Part shown: one piece after another, positions 26,401-31,799 of the stretch
Position numbering within the stretch: position 1 is the stretch's first letter
How the letters are laid out: the number at the start of each line of letters is the position of its first letter
DNA from: Deltaproteobacteria bacterium
GTDB lineage: Bacteria > UBA10199 > JADFYH01
Assembly (NCBI GenBank): GCA_015233135.1
Contig: JADFYH010000026.1
Coordinates: 1,092-42,421 of the forward strand
DNA: 41,330 nucleotides
Reading direction: 5' to 3'
Position numbers and translations under genes: made by a program
The notes under the pieces: model-generated
What the model was told of the DNA's origin: nothing
Database searches by the model: none
The model's input: the letters and a program-made list of their open reading frames with translations, nothing else

Positions 26401-28837
26401 CTGAACTGGAGAGGCCTAAATCCGCAATCGATCTTATCAAGCCCTGGGCATTCAAATTTCGTGTCGCTTCATAAGTAAACGCCTCCATTTGCAGATCGCG
26501 CAGATCAAAGCCCGCAGGCCTTTGTTCGCCTGAACTCCGATAAGCTGGGTGCTCTGTTTCAGAACCATGAAGATGAAAAAGTTCTCTCAGGTCCACTTCG
26601 TGCCCATTCATTCGTTCGCGCACTTCGGCCAATAGTTCTTCGTGGCTGCAACGTCGCGAAAGATCGATTTCACCCGTCAAATAATGCCATAAACCTTCAT
26701 GCGAAGAAGCCTGTGCAGCAGGCACTGGGCGCCGCTCCAAAGCCAGCAGCAATTCCGTCATCCTCAAACCTCTTTCGCCAAAAGGAGGAATAGCAAGCTC
26801 ACGCAGAAAAGGCTGAAAACGTCGAGCCTCTGATAATAGATGATGCCGCCCTTCCACCCCATGCATCCAGTGCCCCGCTCCTGGAACCCCTTCAATCAAG
26901 CCTCCGCCGGCCTTCATCTTGAGATCTTCAATCACATTCCCCAAAAACCCTAAACTCCAGGAAGGTTTCCTCGCTTCTTCTTCCAATCCTAAAAATTGAT
27001 TCACCGTCCCCGAGGCATAAAAACTCCCAGGACCTGTCAGCAAATAATCAAGCACCCATAAAGAACGATTGCTCAACGCCCTCATCGCAGAAGACGAGAC
27101 ATTCTCAAACAAAAGCGTACGCAGCGGACGAGCTAAGGCCTTGAACGCTGCCCCCCAGCCATGACAGGTGGCAAAGGTAATCATCATGCTGGCAAAACCT
27201 TTTGCCCCTGCATAAGGCGTCACTTCATGGCTTAAAAAATTTCTATAGGCATCTTGATGCAGAGGGTTCTGGCTGTCCGCATACGCAAAGGCCCCGCCTA
27301 CTCCCATTCCCGCCACCGTAAAACCCGCGGCCTCTGCCGCACAGGGAAGTAAAAATCCAAGGGCCGCCCCCAAACGGGCAATGCCCATGGCCTTGGTGGC
27401 CACCGACAGGCCGCGACCCATCGCAAAGGGAATCAGAAAATGGCTGTAGGTCTGTAAGACATTGTGCCCCAGGCCGGGAATGAAGTTTTGCAACTCCCCA
27501 AGCACGGTATTGGCTTGGGCCTTGAGTTCCAGAGTGGCTCGTAAGCCCGCAGGCAAGCTCCCCAGGCTGTGGCGTTGTTCCAAAAGTCCGGCCAGCTGGA
27601 TGCCGCTCTGTGTATAGCCCCGGTCTTGAGTTCCCAGGCGCAAGGCCAAATCGTAAATCTGCGCATCCACTTCGCCTTCCCCCACCCTCAGCGTCTCTTC
27701 ATTGGCGGCCACAAAATCGATGAGGAGTTGAGCCACGGTACGCGTATCCGAGCTGTCGTGAAAGAAGTGAGCCCGCATCCAATTTTCTAGGGCAAAAGAT
27801 TCCGGAGCCGTGTGAGATAAAAAATCCTGAACCTGCACAAAACCTAGAGCCGCCCGAGTATCCGTCAAAACAGAAGCTAGGGCCTCGCTGAGCGTGGCAT
27901 GTTCGTGATGTTCCAAATATTGCGATACGGCTTGAAGATATGCCTGAATTTCGTGATCAAGCCCTTCTTGCGAAGCATGATGTTCTTGAACTTGTTTCTG
28001 CGCCCATTCGGAGAGTACGGTCTGCAGCACTCCTACCAAAAGCCCGCGCCGAGAGAGTTGCAGGGATCCTTCGAGTTGATCTCTCAGTTCGGTGGCCAAC
28101 ACGTTCTCGGGATGGGCCTGTACCTTGGCTCGCAGGCGACTTAGGGCCGCTTCAATGTGTTGGGGTGTTTGCTCGGAGGCGTAAAGGCCTCTCAAGATAG
28201 GCAGAATGGACGCCAGTTGCGCCAGTCGAGTCTGATCTTCGGCACTACAAAAGCGGGCCCCTCGGCCCCGATGGGCTAAAGGGTTTTCTGAAACATAGCC
28301 TGCCACTCGATCCAGATGCTGCAAGGCCTTCTCATGATCCCCGGCCTGGGCCCAAACACCCGCCATGGCCCGTTCTGCCGAGGCCAAGGCCCAGGGGCTG
28401 GTCCAGCTTTGAGTCTCGCGTTCAAATCGAGCCAAAAGTTCTGTCACCCGAGCCGTTCGCCCCACAGCGGCCAAACGCGTAGCGGCTTCTATCAGGGCAT
28501 TCAGCTGGGTTTGGTTGAGACGAGATCTGCCTTGCAGATTAATCCCCGAAAGCGATTGATCTACCGCGACTTCTACTCCATGAATTTGCTCCGCGCTGGG
28601 ACCTTCGTGTTCTGTCTGGGCAGGGGTTTCAGAGGCTAATAGCCGCTGGCCATTCAAACGCCTCCATAAATTTTGAGTATTGTGTTGGAGTGCCATCCCC
28701 ACTTCACGAGCCAAATTGGGCGCTGGAGTAGGATTTGCGGTATCAGTGCCTGAATGAGCATGAGGTACTGTAACTGGCCCCACCGTTGGAATATGAGGAA
28801 TGGCGTTTTCAGACGAAGGAATACGTGCTGAGGTCAT
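17387..28837 (-). CDS. Giant protein with eukaryotic-type acetyl-CoA-carboxylase core (BC, central and carboxyltransferase domains)
   Basis: 3816 residues; ATG at 28837 behind AAGGGAG. Residues ~1-460 are alpha-helical, TPR-like. Residues ~465-560 are hydrophobic (ARLGAALGFLLPCAAEAAGF) and probably membrane-associated. At ~890-1015 there are 150-bp REP-derived tandem repeats. Residues ~1230-1760 are a biotin carboxylase: HRGEIAVRIARSV, HPGYGYKSE, LKAVGGGGGKGQ, QKLIE, AMEVNARIQVEH, PSPGTV. Residues ~2000-2520 resemble the ACC central domain (IEIERLSLFDL, DVHLYYG, NRLFMNILPELDM). Residues ~2520-3155 are an ACC-like carboxyltransferase (GVVIGLMENDMG, LALTGPQAF, GACTGGGKVVVD). Residues ~3160-3780 are beta-rich with GDxFxLxVxG units, then a hydrophobic end. 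No MKM biotin-attachment motif is visible. The typical eukaryotic ACC is ~2200-2350 residues; the core here is ~1925. Enzyme activity is unproven. Confidence 0.8.
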   Translation of the reverse strand: MTSARIPSSENAIPHIPTVGPVTVPHAHSGTDTANPTPAPNLAREVGMALQHNTQNLWRRLNGQRLLASETPAQTEHEGPSAEQIHGVEVAVDQSLSGINLQGRSRLNQTQLNALIEAATRLAAVGRTARVTELLARFERETQSWTSPWALASAERAMAGVWAQAGDHEKALQHLDRVAGYVSENPLAHRGRGARFCSAEDQTRLAQLASILPILRGLYASEQTPQHIEAALSRLRAKVQAHPENVLATELRDQLEGSLQLSRRGLLVGVLQTVLSEWAQKQVQEHHASQEGLDHEIQAYLQAVSQYLEHHEHATLSEALASVLTDTRAALGFVQVQDFLSHTAPESFALENWMRAHFFHDSSDTRTVAQLLIDFVAANEETLRVGEGEVDAQIYDLALRLGTQDRGYTQSGIQLAGLLEQRHSLGSLPAGLRATLELKAQANTVLGELQNFIPGLGHNVLQTYSHFLIPFAMGRGLSVATKAMGIARLGAALGFLLPCAAEAAGFTVAGMGVGGAFAYADSQNPLHQDAYRNFLSHEVTPYAGAKGFASMMITFATCHGWGAAFKALARPLRTLLFENVSSSAMRALSNRSLWVLDYLLTGPGSFYASGTVNQFLGLEEEARKPSWSLGFLGNVIEDLKMKAGGGLIEGVPGAGHWMHGVEGRHHLLSEARRFQPFLRELAIPPFGERGLRMTELLLALERRPVPAAQASSHEGLWHYLTGEIDLSRRCSHEELLAEVRERMNGHEVDLRELFHLHGSETEHPAYRSSGEQRPAGFDLRDLQMEAFTYEATRNLNAQGLIRSIADLGLSSSERLRLLQNALELGVEAHTLAGIRALSEGNPEQLAFYLRPFLDRDLEAVQGVLGEVRDFQGRQGGEREPVDAIDNSTMGEDRERGISSAPATPLSPTLSPQGREGRASYPSAETFSIHSNLVFPSPSTGEDRERGISSAPATPLSPTLSPQGREGRASYPSAETFSIHSNLVFPSPSTGEGRERVTPSAPAVALSPTLSPQGREGLAIQQALAAQVRVRDQESLNRHAQAEPERLASAARARVTAKDAAGSGSGRDEGTSQGFFSDGKSDPKNPLGLENPAVPAELLTATKLNSPEGAAAQLGLEISGVDAASRVEGEGVEGLQAAGRRGSSASAVRGEALALKRKIYTRLTDTSQSASTAWERFKKQNFKTKAANDNARRALAGITDKGLDAKQRKVLFQRLDDLQAILNPGLNIQTNPNVERVFIPHRGEIAVRIARSVHKQGMTPVIMVHEAEANHAWVRKAVEEFGAEARVFVRLRAPESDSKKRAKDFKYTSTTPIDTSFGTADAVRAIRQHQGFVPVVVAEAPAKLSEALRQEMDAAGQVEHLISSGDPVVTDENLINNLYQDVNHIALEARRSNCQAVHPGYGYKSEAHELVTALNGEGLILFGPSVKSMLRAGDKDVAKQAFIEAGIPVVQGTQVGHENALSLARELLEIGFFKSEDRQRVLAVLSNIERNESFEEIALAFGARLKAVGGGGGKGQQTVYTLKELVNEFGTCQEEGKSKRILAERFIPRFQHVEFQIIRDRFGNTGILSERECTLQEGDQKLIEIYPAEIFARFPGLREKMYEAVRKAAQAVNYTGHGTVEFMVDPDTGDFFAMEVNARIQVEHRVTELVTRILGREDETADLISDAIDIGRGLPLSYLQESIENHGSAVEVRLKAADPNSLYRGRNAPSPGTVNRLEFPESEGIHVETSIASGDRIFGFFDAMFAKLVVYHPGKRLQVLQRASQALSKTVFESEKAKADILGQLRFLAREAVRTGEYDNHYASNGLEKALGKAALQSRGRPIPREEFEDRSSYRYKEKRALKLRSAVSLHLECVANIRLPTAKNIDLLQQRLEAFISDPLRTSDPLLGTLAKFFQQNRAFREELARLQRDPKNEITFQLNSIGDLKNIRIRQASGHKTVYVASDPVPGLPAGEMVYCVHYNRHSELFQPPSIEYFSGGFNSDYFQSEAVPLLAARQGLYNWEYEVAGAAKGGSPARLKVDISLSPEGVATWGFENASRVRLFAGESAENNANLAVQLFENFSRGLDEKDRTQSLKNLGHLFELIAKGFDMEQKRQFVKQIVTLAESLTTPLTALYNNKALSPKARQLAENIQTRREFRGHHLESIKHLDADALVVNFYKVEGRNGDARRIQRSFARVKTSPEKAIQDLHDIGHTLKLRNSDCKNCGSNVVELMMAKPAGFEEAKWLQSFAESLNSDSSWVSESNLRRVTVAFTEGNAYPVYYTFVREPNGQGLSQKFVEATNLRSLQPFTANRLIEIERLSLFDLRRDQVNSDRDVHLYYGSGKEKEVKGDVRLFGNLVVRRAQVLRNEQGVVGIPKLEELFVKSIRAMEQSLTDNAKESAKWNRLFMNILPELDMTHDETVAYVENLATQHWELLRKLHLEKVVVRGRIRVSETSNKYREVLITITNPTRYRFEVKVKALEEALFANAAGAELQSKRVMVNWSDASTVASLTKTNRPLGEIAYKFLDESKVSTATPVELRARKVQATGGVFAYHVPMHMDAAISALAREHPRAFKGNTRFVELDLEHVVKGSATPINPSTGKIDYNHPGQLVPAVNADGQAREIGRNKAGVVIGLMENDMGLGFPVRRLSILGDLSHDPSKGSIGHEETARIIAAIHYAAENGLDIDWHVASAGAFIDRDSGVEVLDAVSATFREIVLNCIKQNAELGKHRVRMNFVVDDFSIGIMSYDISIAAIAEATGGVVIMTPRGSLALTGPQAFAAAANPTASVTQLPGIVKRTFPGGIQDMAGYNGVHGPNGEAQLFAPNRLEAHKQLLLLHYYTAVERNGQIVSRRRSKDPVDRDVTQTPWMVNGVEQGNIGDLMKKLGAPMPQEDFLPFLRALIDQDAPPPLFLWKDYKGEFHLQNDALKIKNKEPMATKTVAAIAQIGGQPVMLVFQPGVLAPSDSAKIMRAIGKADGRLPLVHLYDNLVFMAIGLAMQERQLTNGGKYGTANVLFEGPQVMVNLGACTGGGKVVVDRQLAAPEDQEAFRVLALEGAREQVLDGRGVALVVYGREILKAAERDARMKNWQGLVTDAIRAQAEADERVKKGEAKLEDVQRGLVLQPILEEYVNKEAAIYNAANGMERALAVASVNQVIQPSELRAKLIEEIRSAKAAYKRRVPERRLEALQEVIARANQLPRDVMAAGVRQLWNKGVDIAAALRRGLEELSARLSAAAEHLVPAASEDIPVYNFTLLPGARVTLDQVIPGHRHEAILKQLEISTTENGKACALRFREGFDPQFAGERPQVICRIDDQELVYPLKPRIVQLLEGNKFDLVIRGERVRICLGGLVEENSGPKGGGAAEGDSVATVAAVSTQLSRLIEAGTDVFARVIGQVGKTGVFDVALARDLLAVVDSGVVDYGDRHHRVQVPLNQACSLGRGGDFPEGNEFSISRISSFYQTANPYAVHYYIQREGGVRTDIPIILKYMDGRVEVHLLNEKGAGIKDMGGLGVAGEEFTGEVSKVYILVEGRMIESIFPGHTRVDLKLEENGEVGLDKLRGEEWGDGGLRGVGVIDGMASTLEGRVSLKRTGKTYQLSLAPHPYPFIKNIEDHLFVCIQSPNGKNRRVSLEELKQSPVSFSDGDILKLSVAGVFYDLYTPQAVKCSKGIDCVVPTGETKRLSEFVEEDHSERETLQNFELLAVMQDSAVVYKLRAVNPWAVREGVFLKGGEEDRAIPLFHHQHGEHSFELGDSFVLTVNGRPLKFNIVDPTSPGSTPPGAGPAAPARIVRTGFLRTVGGIMLPLTVGLATYLASSVSEAASFVAGHLSSCCSGVFF
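17389..17397 (-). promoter_or_regulatory. T9 homopolymer at the giant-gene stop: possible slippage site
   Basis: On the coding (minus) strand the giant frame reads GGT GTT TTT TTT TAG. The kinase-FGE frame is open through the same bases (TGT TTT TTT TTA GCC). One extra T (transcriptional slippage), or a -1 ribosomal shift, would join the frames into one ~4.7-thousand-residue protein. It may instead reflect a miscounted homopolymer in the assembly. Confidence 0.45.
25791..26172. repeat. Three near-identical 150-bp tandem units containing REP-like palindromes, inside the giant gene
   Basis: Units start at 25791, 25941 and 26091 (period exactly 150 bp = 50 codons); the third is partial. Each contains two palindromic blocks (CCCTCTCTCCCTTGAGGGGA... 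and CCCTCTCCCGTCGAGGGAGA...) and a shared AT-rich spacer. In the giant frame they encode a Ser/Pro/Arg-rich linker (LSPTLSPQGREG, VFPSPSTGE) between the helical N-terminal region and the carboxylase core. Copies differ at only a few positions, so the duplication is recent. Confidence 0.9.
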
Positions 28838-29018
28838 AGAACTCCCTTATAAATAAACAAAAAAGTTACACTTCTGGTGATTGGGGGGCTCTATCGGAAG
28901 GACGCAAAAAAAGTTGCTAACTATTTTTAATTTTTTTATTTGTCGCACTGCGTCATTTTATTAAATGGAGATTTTACCCATTGCCTTTGAAAGAAAGTTG
29001 CTCTAGCTTTGAGGAGCC

Positions 29019-29564
29019 ATGCAAACCCTTCGAAAAAAAATCAGATTTACCTATACCGATTATCTGCAGATGCCTTCCGAAAGACGCTATGAACTCGTGG
29101 ATGGAGATTTTCATATGGTTGCTGCACCACTTACTTATCATCAAAAAGTTCTAAGAAAATTATATGAGCTACTTGCACCAACAGCTCGAAATAATGAAGG
29201 CGAACTGTTTTTTGCCCCGGTAGATGTCGTCTTTTCTGAAGAAGACGTCGTCCAACCTGACCTAATTTTTATTTCCAAGGCTCGCTTGGGAATTATTACT
29301 GAAAAAAATGTAAGTGGCGCCCCTGAATTGGTTGTAGAAATTCTGTCCCCCTCTACCCGGGATTGGGACCGAAGCATTAAAAAACGCTTGTACGAAAAAT
29401 TTGGGGTTCAGGAATACTGGATCGTCGATCCCGAAGGTCAAAGTTTGGAGATTCTCAGCTTAACCGAGGAAGGCTTTCAGACCTTCCGTTGTTTTCAAAA
29501 GAACGCAAGGGCCACTTCCCCCTATTTTAAAGAATTAAGTTTTTCAGTTGAGCAACTTTTCTGA
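29019..29564 (+). CDS. Uma2 family (DUF820) nuclease-fold protein
   Basis: 181 residues. It has the Uma2 pattern in order: FTYTDYLQMPSERRYELVDG at the N-terminus, VVQPDLIFIS, APELVVEILSPSTRDWD, then KKRLYEKFGVQEYWIVDPE. Acidic residues in D-x-x-F/E-x-L-SPST fit a PD-(D/E)XK-like restriction-endonuclease fold. Members are abundant in cyanobacteria and other phyla but their role is not settled. The ATG has GAGGAG 3 bases upstream. The 3' end overlaps the convergent rpoH 3' end by 21 bp. The 181-bp gap to the divergent giant gene shows the giant gene's ribosome-binding site but no convincing promoter. Confidence 0.87.
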   Translation: MQTLRKKIRFTYTDYLQMPSERRYELVDGDFHMVAAPLTYHQKVLRKLYELLAPTARNNEGELFFAPVDVVFSEEDVVQPDLIFISKARLGIITEKNVSGAPELVVEILSPSTRDWDRSIKKRLYEKFGVQEYWIVDPEGQSLEILSLTEEGFQTFRCFQKNARATSPYFKELSFSVEQLF

Positions 29565-30449
29565 TTCTTTGGGGGCATCCCCCTCAAAATACCCCTTCAG
29601 CTTCTCCTTGATACGCTCTTCCAACTGCCTCACCCGCTCACGGGTAATTCCATATTCATCCGCGATATCCTGCAAAGTTTTAGGCATATCCGCCACCAGG
29701 CGTTCCTGAAAGATCTTAAGCTCGCGAGTATTAAGTGTTTTTGAGAACTGACCTAGTTTTTCGAGGAGCGCATCTTTAACTTGATGCTCGGATAAGGTTT
29801 CGTCTACCGGTTTACTACTATCTTTCAGCAAATCGACATGCAAAGTTCCATTATTTTCCCCAACAGGCACATCAATGGAAAGCTCGGAATTGGCCAGACG
29901 CAGGCTCATGTCGTTGATGTCCTCTTCCGATACATCCAGGCGCTCTGCCAACACCTTAGAATCGGAAGCGAACCCTTTCTTTTCAAGATCTTCTTTTTCT
30001 TTCATCAAGTTAAAGAACAGCTTTCTCTGCACCTGGGTAGTACCAATTTTAATGAGGCGAAAATTATCCAAAATATATTTCAGGATGTAAGACCGTATCC
30101 ACCAAGAGGCATAATACGCCACTCGCGCACCTTTCTCGGGGTCGTAATTCTTGACCGCCTTGAGCAAACCCACATTGCCTTCCTGAATGAGATCCAAGAC
30201 ATTTTGATAGGCAGAACGGTATTCCATGGCAATTTTCACCACCAAGCGCAAATGCGAGGTCACCAGTTTTTTCGCTGCCTCCACGTCCTTAAACTGATGC
30301 ATCTTTTCGACCAGTTCTTTTTCTTCTTCTTCAGAAAGCAAAGGATAACGTGAAACCTTTTGAAGGTACTGTTGCAGGGGATCTGAAGGAACCAAGGTCT
30401 GATTCTTCTGCAGACCCAAGGTTCTTTTTTTATTTTTAATTTCAGTCAT
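29544..30449 (-). CDS. rpoH: RNA polymerase sigma factor RpoH (sigma-32 type)
   Basis: 301 residues from the ATG at 30449 (MTEIKNKKRTLG); an in-frame upstream extension is encoded by the palindrome at 30461-30594 and is unlikely to be native. Region 1.2 is DPLQQYLQKVSRYPLLSEEE, region 2 contains HLRLVVKIAMEYR, DLIQEGNVGLLKAV and YASWWIRSYI, and the RpoH box is QRKLFFNL. Region 4.2 helix-turn-helix: TLQDIADEYGITRERVRQLE. The RpoH box separates it from housekeeping sigma-70. Expected role: heat-shock or stress promoter recognition by RNA polymerase. It is the last gene of the minus-strand run, 146 bp after tsaE, and may have its own promoter in or near the palindrome. Confidence 0.93.
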   Translation of the reverse strand: MTEIKNKKRTLGLQKNQTLVPSDPLQQYLQKVSRYPLLSEEEEKELVEKMHQFKDVEAAKKLVTSHLRLVVKIAMEYRSAYQNVLDLIQEGNVGLLKAVKNYDPEKGARVAYYASWWIRSYILKYILDNFRLIKIGTTQVQRKLFFNLMKEKEDLEKKGFASDSKVLAERLDVSEEDINDMSLRLANSELSIDVPVGENNGTLHVDLLKDSSKPVDETLSEHQVKDALLEKLGQFSKTLNTRELKIFQERLVADMPKTLQDIADEYGITRERVRQLEERIKEKLKGYFEGDAPKESEKLLN

Positions 30450-30460
30450 AAATAATAGTT

Positions 30461-30594
30461 CTCTTTCATAAATCAGCGAACGGTCCAAGTGCAAGGCGCG
30501 GAGGGTCCAAAATACCGGAGTTTGCTACTGCAAATGAGGATTTTTTGGATACCGCAACGCCGCAATTGGATCGTGCAGCGATTTATGAAAGAGA
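30461..30594. repeat. 134-bp symmetric palindrome between tsaE and rpoH
   Basis: The outer 14 bp (CTCTTTCATAAATC / GATTTATGAAAGAG) are perfectly complementary. The arms continue with mismatches (CGGTCCAAGTGC versus CGATCCAATTGC, GGGTCCAAAAT versus GTATCCAAAAA). The apex TTTGC-TACT-GCAAA sits exactly at the centre of the element. Both arms, read outward, encode the same LDRxxIYERxL peptide, which creates misleading short reading frames. It looks like a non-autonomous palindromic repeat element or a structured RNA leader of rpoH. Confidence 0.8.
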
Positions 30595-30595
30595 T

Positions 30596-31003
30596 CTAAT
30601 GAATTTCTATTTCTCTGGTAGTTGTATCCACTTTCCTAATCTCCACCCTAAAATCAAAACTCAAGTCTTGTATAAATTTATCGGCCCACTCAACGACCAC
30701 GATGTTTTCCGTTTGAAGATAGTCCTCAAAACCCAGTTCCTGCAGCTGAGCCAAATTCTCTAAACGATATAAATCCAAATGAACAAGCGTTTTTGCGCCG
30801 GCGTAAATTTGCATCAAGCTAAAGGTAGGAGAAGTCACTTCTTCTTCATTTATCCCCAAGGCCTGGGCCATTCCTTTCACAAAATGGGTTTTTCCTGCAC
30901 CCAAATCGCCGATCAAGGCAATCACTTCGCCGCCTTTTAATTGTTTGGTAAAAGTAGAGGCGATCTCAAAAGTTTTTTGGAGGGAGTGGGAGAGAAATTT
31001 CAT
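30596..31003 (-). CDS. tsaE: tRNA threonylcarbamoyladenosine biosynthesis ATPase TsaE
   Basis: 135 residues, close to the usual ~150. Walker A is GDLGAGKTHFVKG at residues ~32-44, followed by TSPTFSLMQIY, HLDLYRLE (Walker B region) and VVVEWADKF. This order is diagnostic for TsaE (YjeE). It works with TsaB and TsaD in the cytoplasm to make the t6A modification at tRNA position 37. It begins 5 bp after the PIN toxin gene, so it is probably co-transcribed with the toxin-antitoxin pair. Its stop is 2 bp from the 134-bp palindrome. Confidence 0.95.
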   Translation of the reverse strand: MKFLSHSLQKTFEIASTFTKQLKGGEVIALIGDLGAGKTHFVKGMAQALGINEEEVTSPTFSLMQIYAGAKTLVHLDLYRLENLAQLQELGFEDYLQTENIVVVEWADKFIQDLSFDFRVEIRKVDTTTREIEIH

Positions 31004-31008
31004 GCGAA

Positions 31009-31425
31009 CTAAACCCCAATCACTTCAAAGCCCTGAGCCTGGGCAGCAAGAGCTAATTCTTGATCGTGGGTTGCAAACAGAAAATCAGCTTTAACCCGTT
31101 CTCTCCAAAATAGGGCTGTCGATAAATGGATACTGTCCAGAGAGGCAAGAGCTGTTGGAAGAGAAGCCTCAGAAAAAGTTAAGATTGCTTCATTAATTGG
31201 AATTAAAGTAATAGGAAATAAAATTTTATGAAGGCCCAAATGATAAGCAGAGATATTCTCGCTCTTAATTTTATGTTGGAACTTTATTCGATCAAGGGTT
31301 CGATAGCACTCCACACGGAGCAAACGGCTAGACAAAGCTCGTTCAATTTTTCCCCATTCTTTTAATAAATAAGGCTCCCCAAATAAAACCCGCAATACAA
31401 CTGAACTATCTACATAACAGATCAT
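31009..31425 (-). CDS. PIN-domain toxin, VapC type
   Basis: 138 residues with the PIN acidic residues in the expected order: Asp in ICYVDSSVVLR (~6), Glu in LRVECYRTLDR (~41), Asp in LASLDSIHLSTAL (~95) and Asp in FATHDQELALAA (~119). PIN toxins are Mg-dependent ribonucleases, in many VapC cases cutting tRNA or rRNA; the target here is unknown. The ATG overlaps the antitoxin stop (ATGA), the usual translational coupling. Followed after 5 bp by tsaE. Confidence 0.9.
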   Translation of the reverse strand: MICYVDSSVVLRVLFGEPYLLKEWGKIERALSSRLLRVECYRTLDRIKFQHKIKSENISAYHLGLHKILFPITLIPINEAILTFSEASLPTALASLDSIHLSTALFWRERVKADFLFATHDQELALAAQAQGFEVIGV

Positions 31426-31679
31426 CTTCGTCTTCTCTCTTTAATCAATTCTGCCACAATATCAATTTCGGGATTTAATCGGGGAAATTTCATCTTTGCA
31501 ACTTTAGCAAAAGATTTGAGTTTTGGAAGGGCTTCTACGTTTTCTTTCTTATTCTCAAATGAAACAAGCCTCCCAATGGGATGATCACGGTCTAAAATAA
31601 TAATCTCTTCTCCTAGTCTAATTTTCTTGAGATATTCGCTCAGGTGACTTCTGAATTCGGCTATTTTGACGTTGATCAT
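31422..31679 (-). CDS. Phd/YefM-type antitoxin
   Basis: 85 residues from the ATG at 31679 (MINVKIAEFRSHLSEYLKKI). It has the Phd/YefM N-terminal fold pattern (V-x-E-F-R-x-x-L-x-x-Y-L), then GEEIIILDRDHPIGRLV and a basic C-terminal tail that would bind the toxin. An in-frame ATG 15 bases upstream lies inside the palindromic operator, and no clear ribosome-binding site precedes either start; a leaderless transcript beginning at 31679 fits the promoter spacing. Expected to bind its own promoter with the toxin and repress it. Confidence 0.85.
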   Translation of the reverse strand: MINVKIAEFRSHLSEYLKKIRLGEEIIILDRDHPIGRLVSFENKKENVEALPKLKSFAKVAKMKFPRLNPEIDIVAELIKERRRR

Positions 31680-31685
31680 TTTTTT

Positions 31686-31713
31686 GTTGTACATGAATGT
31701 ACACCAAAGTCAA
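31686..31713 (-). promoter_or_regulatory. Promoter and palindromic operator of the toxin-antitoxin pair
   Basis: On the minus strand, TTGACT (31708-31713) and TACAAC (31686-31691) are separated by 16 bases and fit a sigma-70 promoter. The perfect 16-bp palindrome TGTACATTCATGTACA (31688-31703) fills the spacer and touches the -10 box, the expected place for antitoxin autorepression. Confidence 0.6.
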
Positions 31714-31775
31714 CTAGACGCTACTGACGAGTCGCCAATTAAACTGACGCAATGCGACTCTCTAGTACAACCGTC

Positions 31776-31799
31776 GGTAGGGTAAGCCCTGGTGGGCTG
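31776..31799. repeat. Short hairpin repeat after nnr
   Basis: GTAGGGTAAGCCCTGGTGGG with AGCCC-TGGT-GGGCT forming a small stem directly after the nnr stop codon. It looks like a remnant of the GTAGGG-type palindrome also seen at 41225-41292. No U tract follows, so termination is uncertain. Confidence 0.45.

Noticed and set aside
30545-30763. A 72-codon plus-strand frame beginning in the tsaE-rpoH gap
   Set aside because: Its LDRAAIYERDL peptide arises from one arm of the palindrome (the other arm gives LDRSLIYEREL before rpoH), and the rest is antisense to tsaE.
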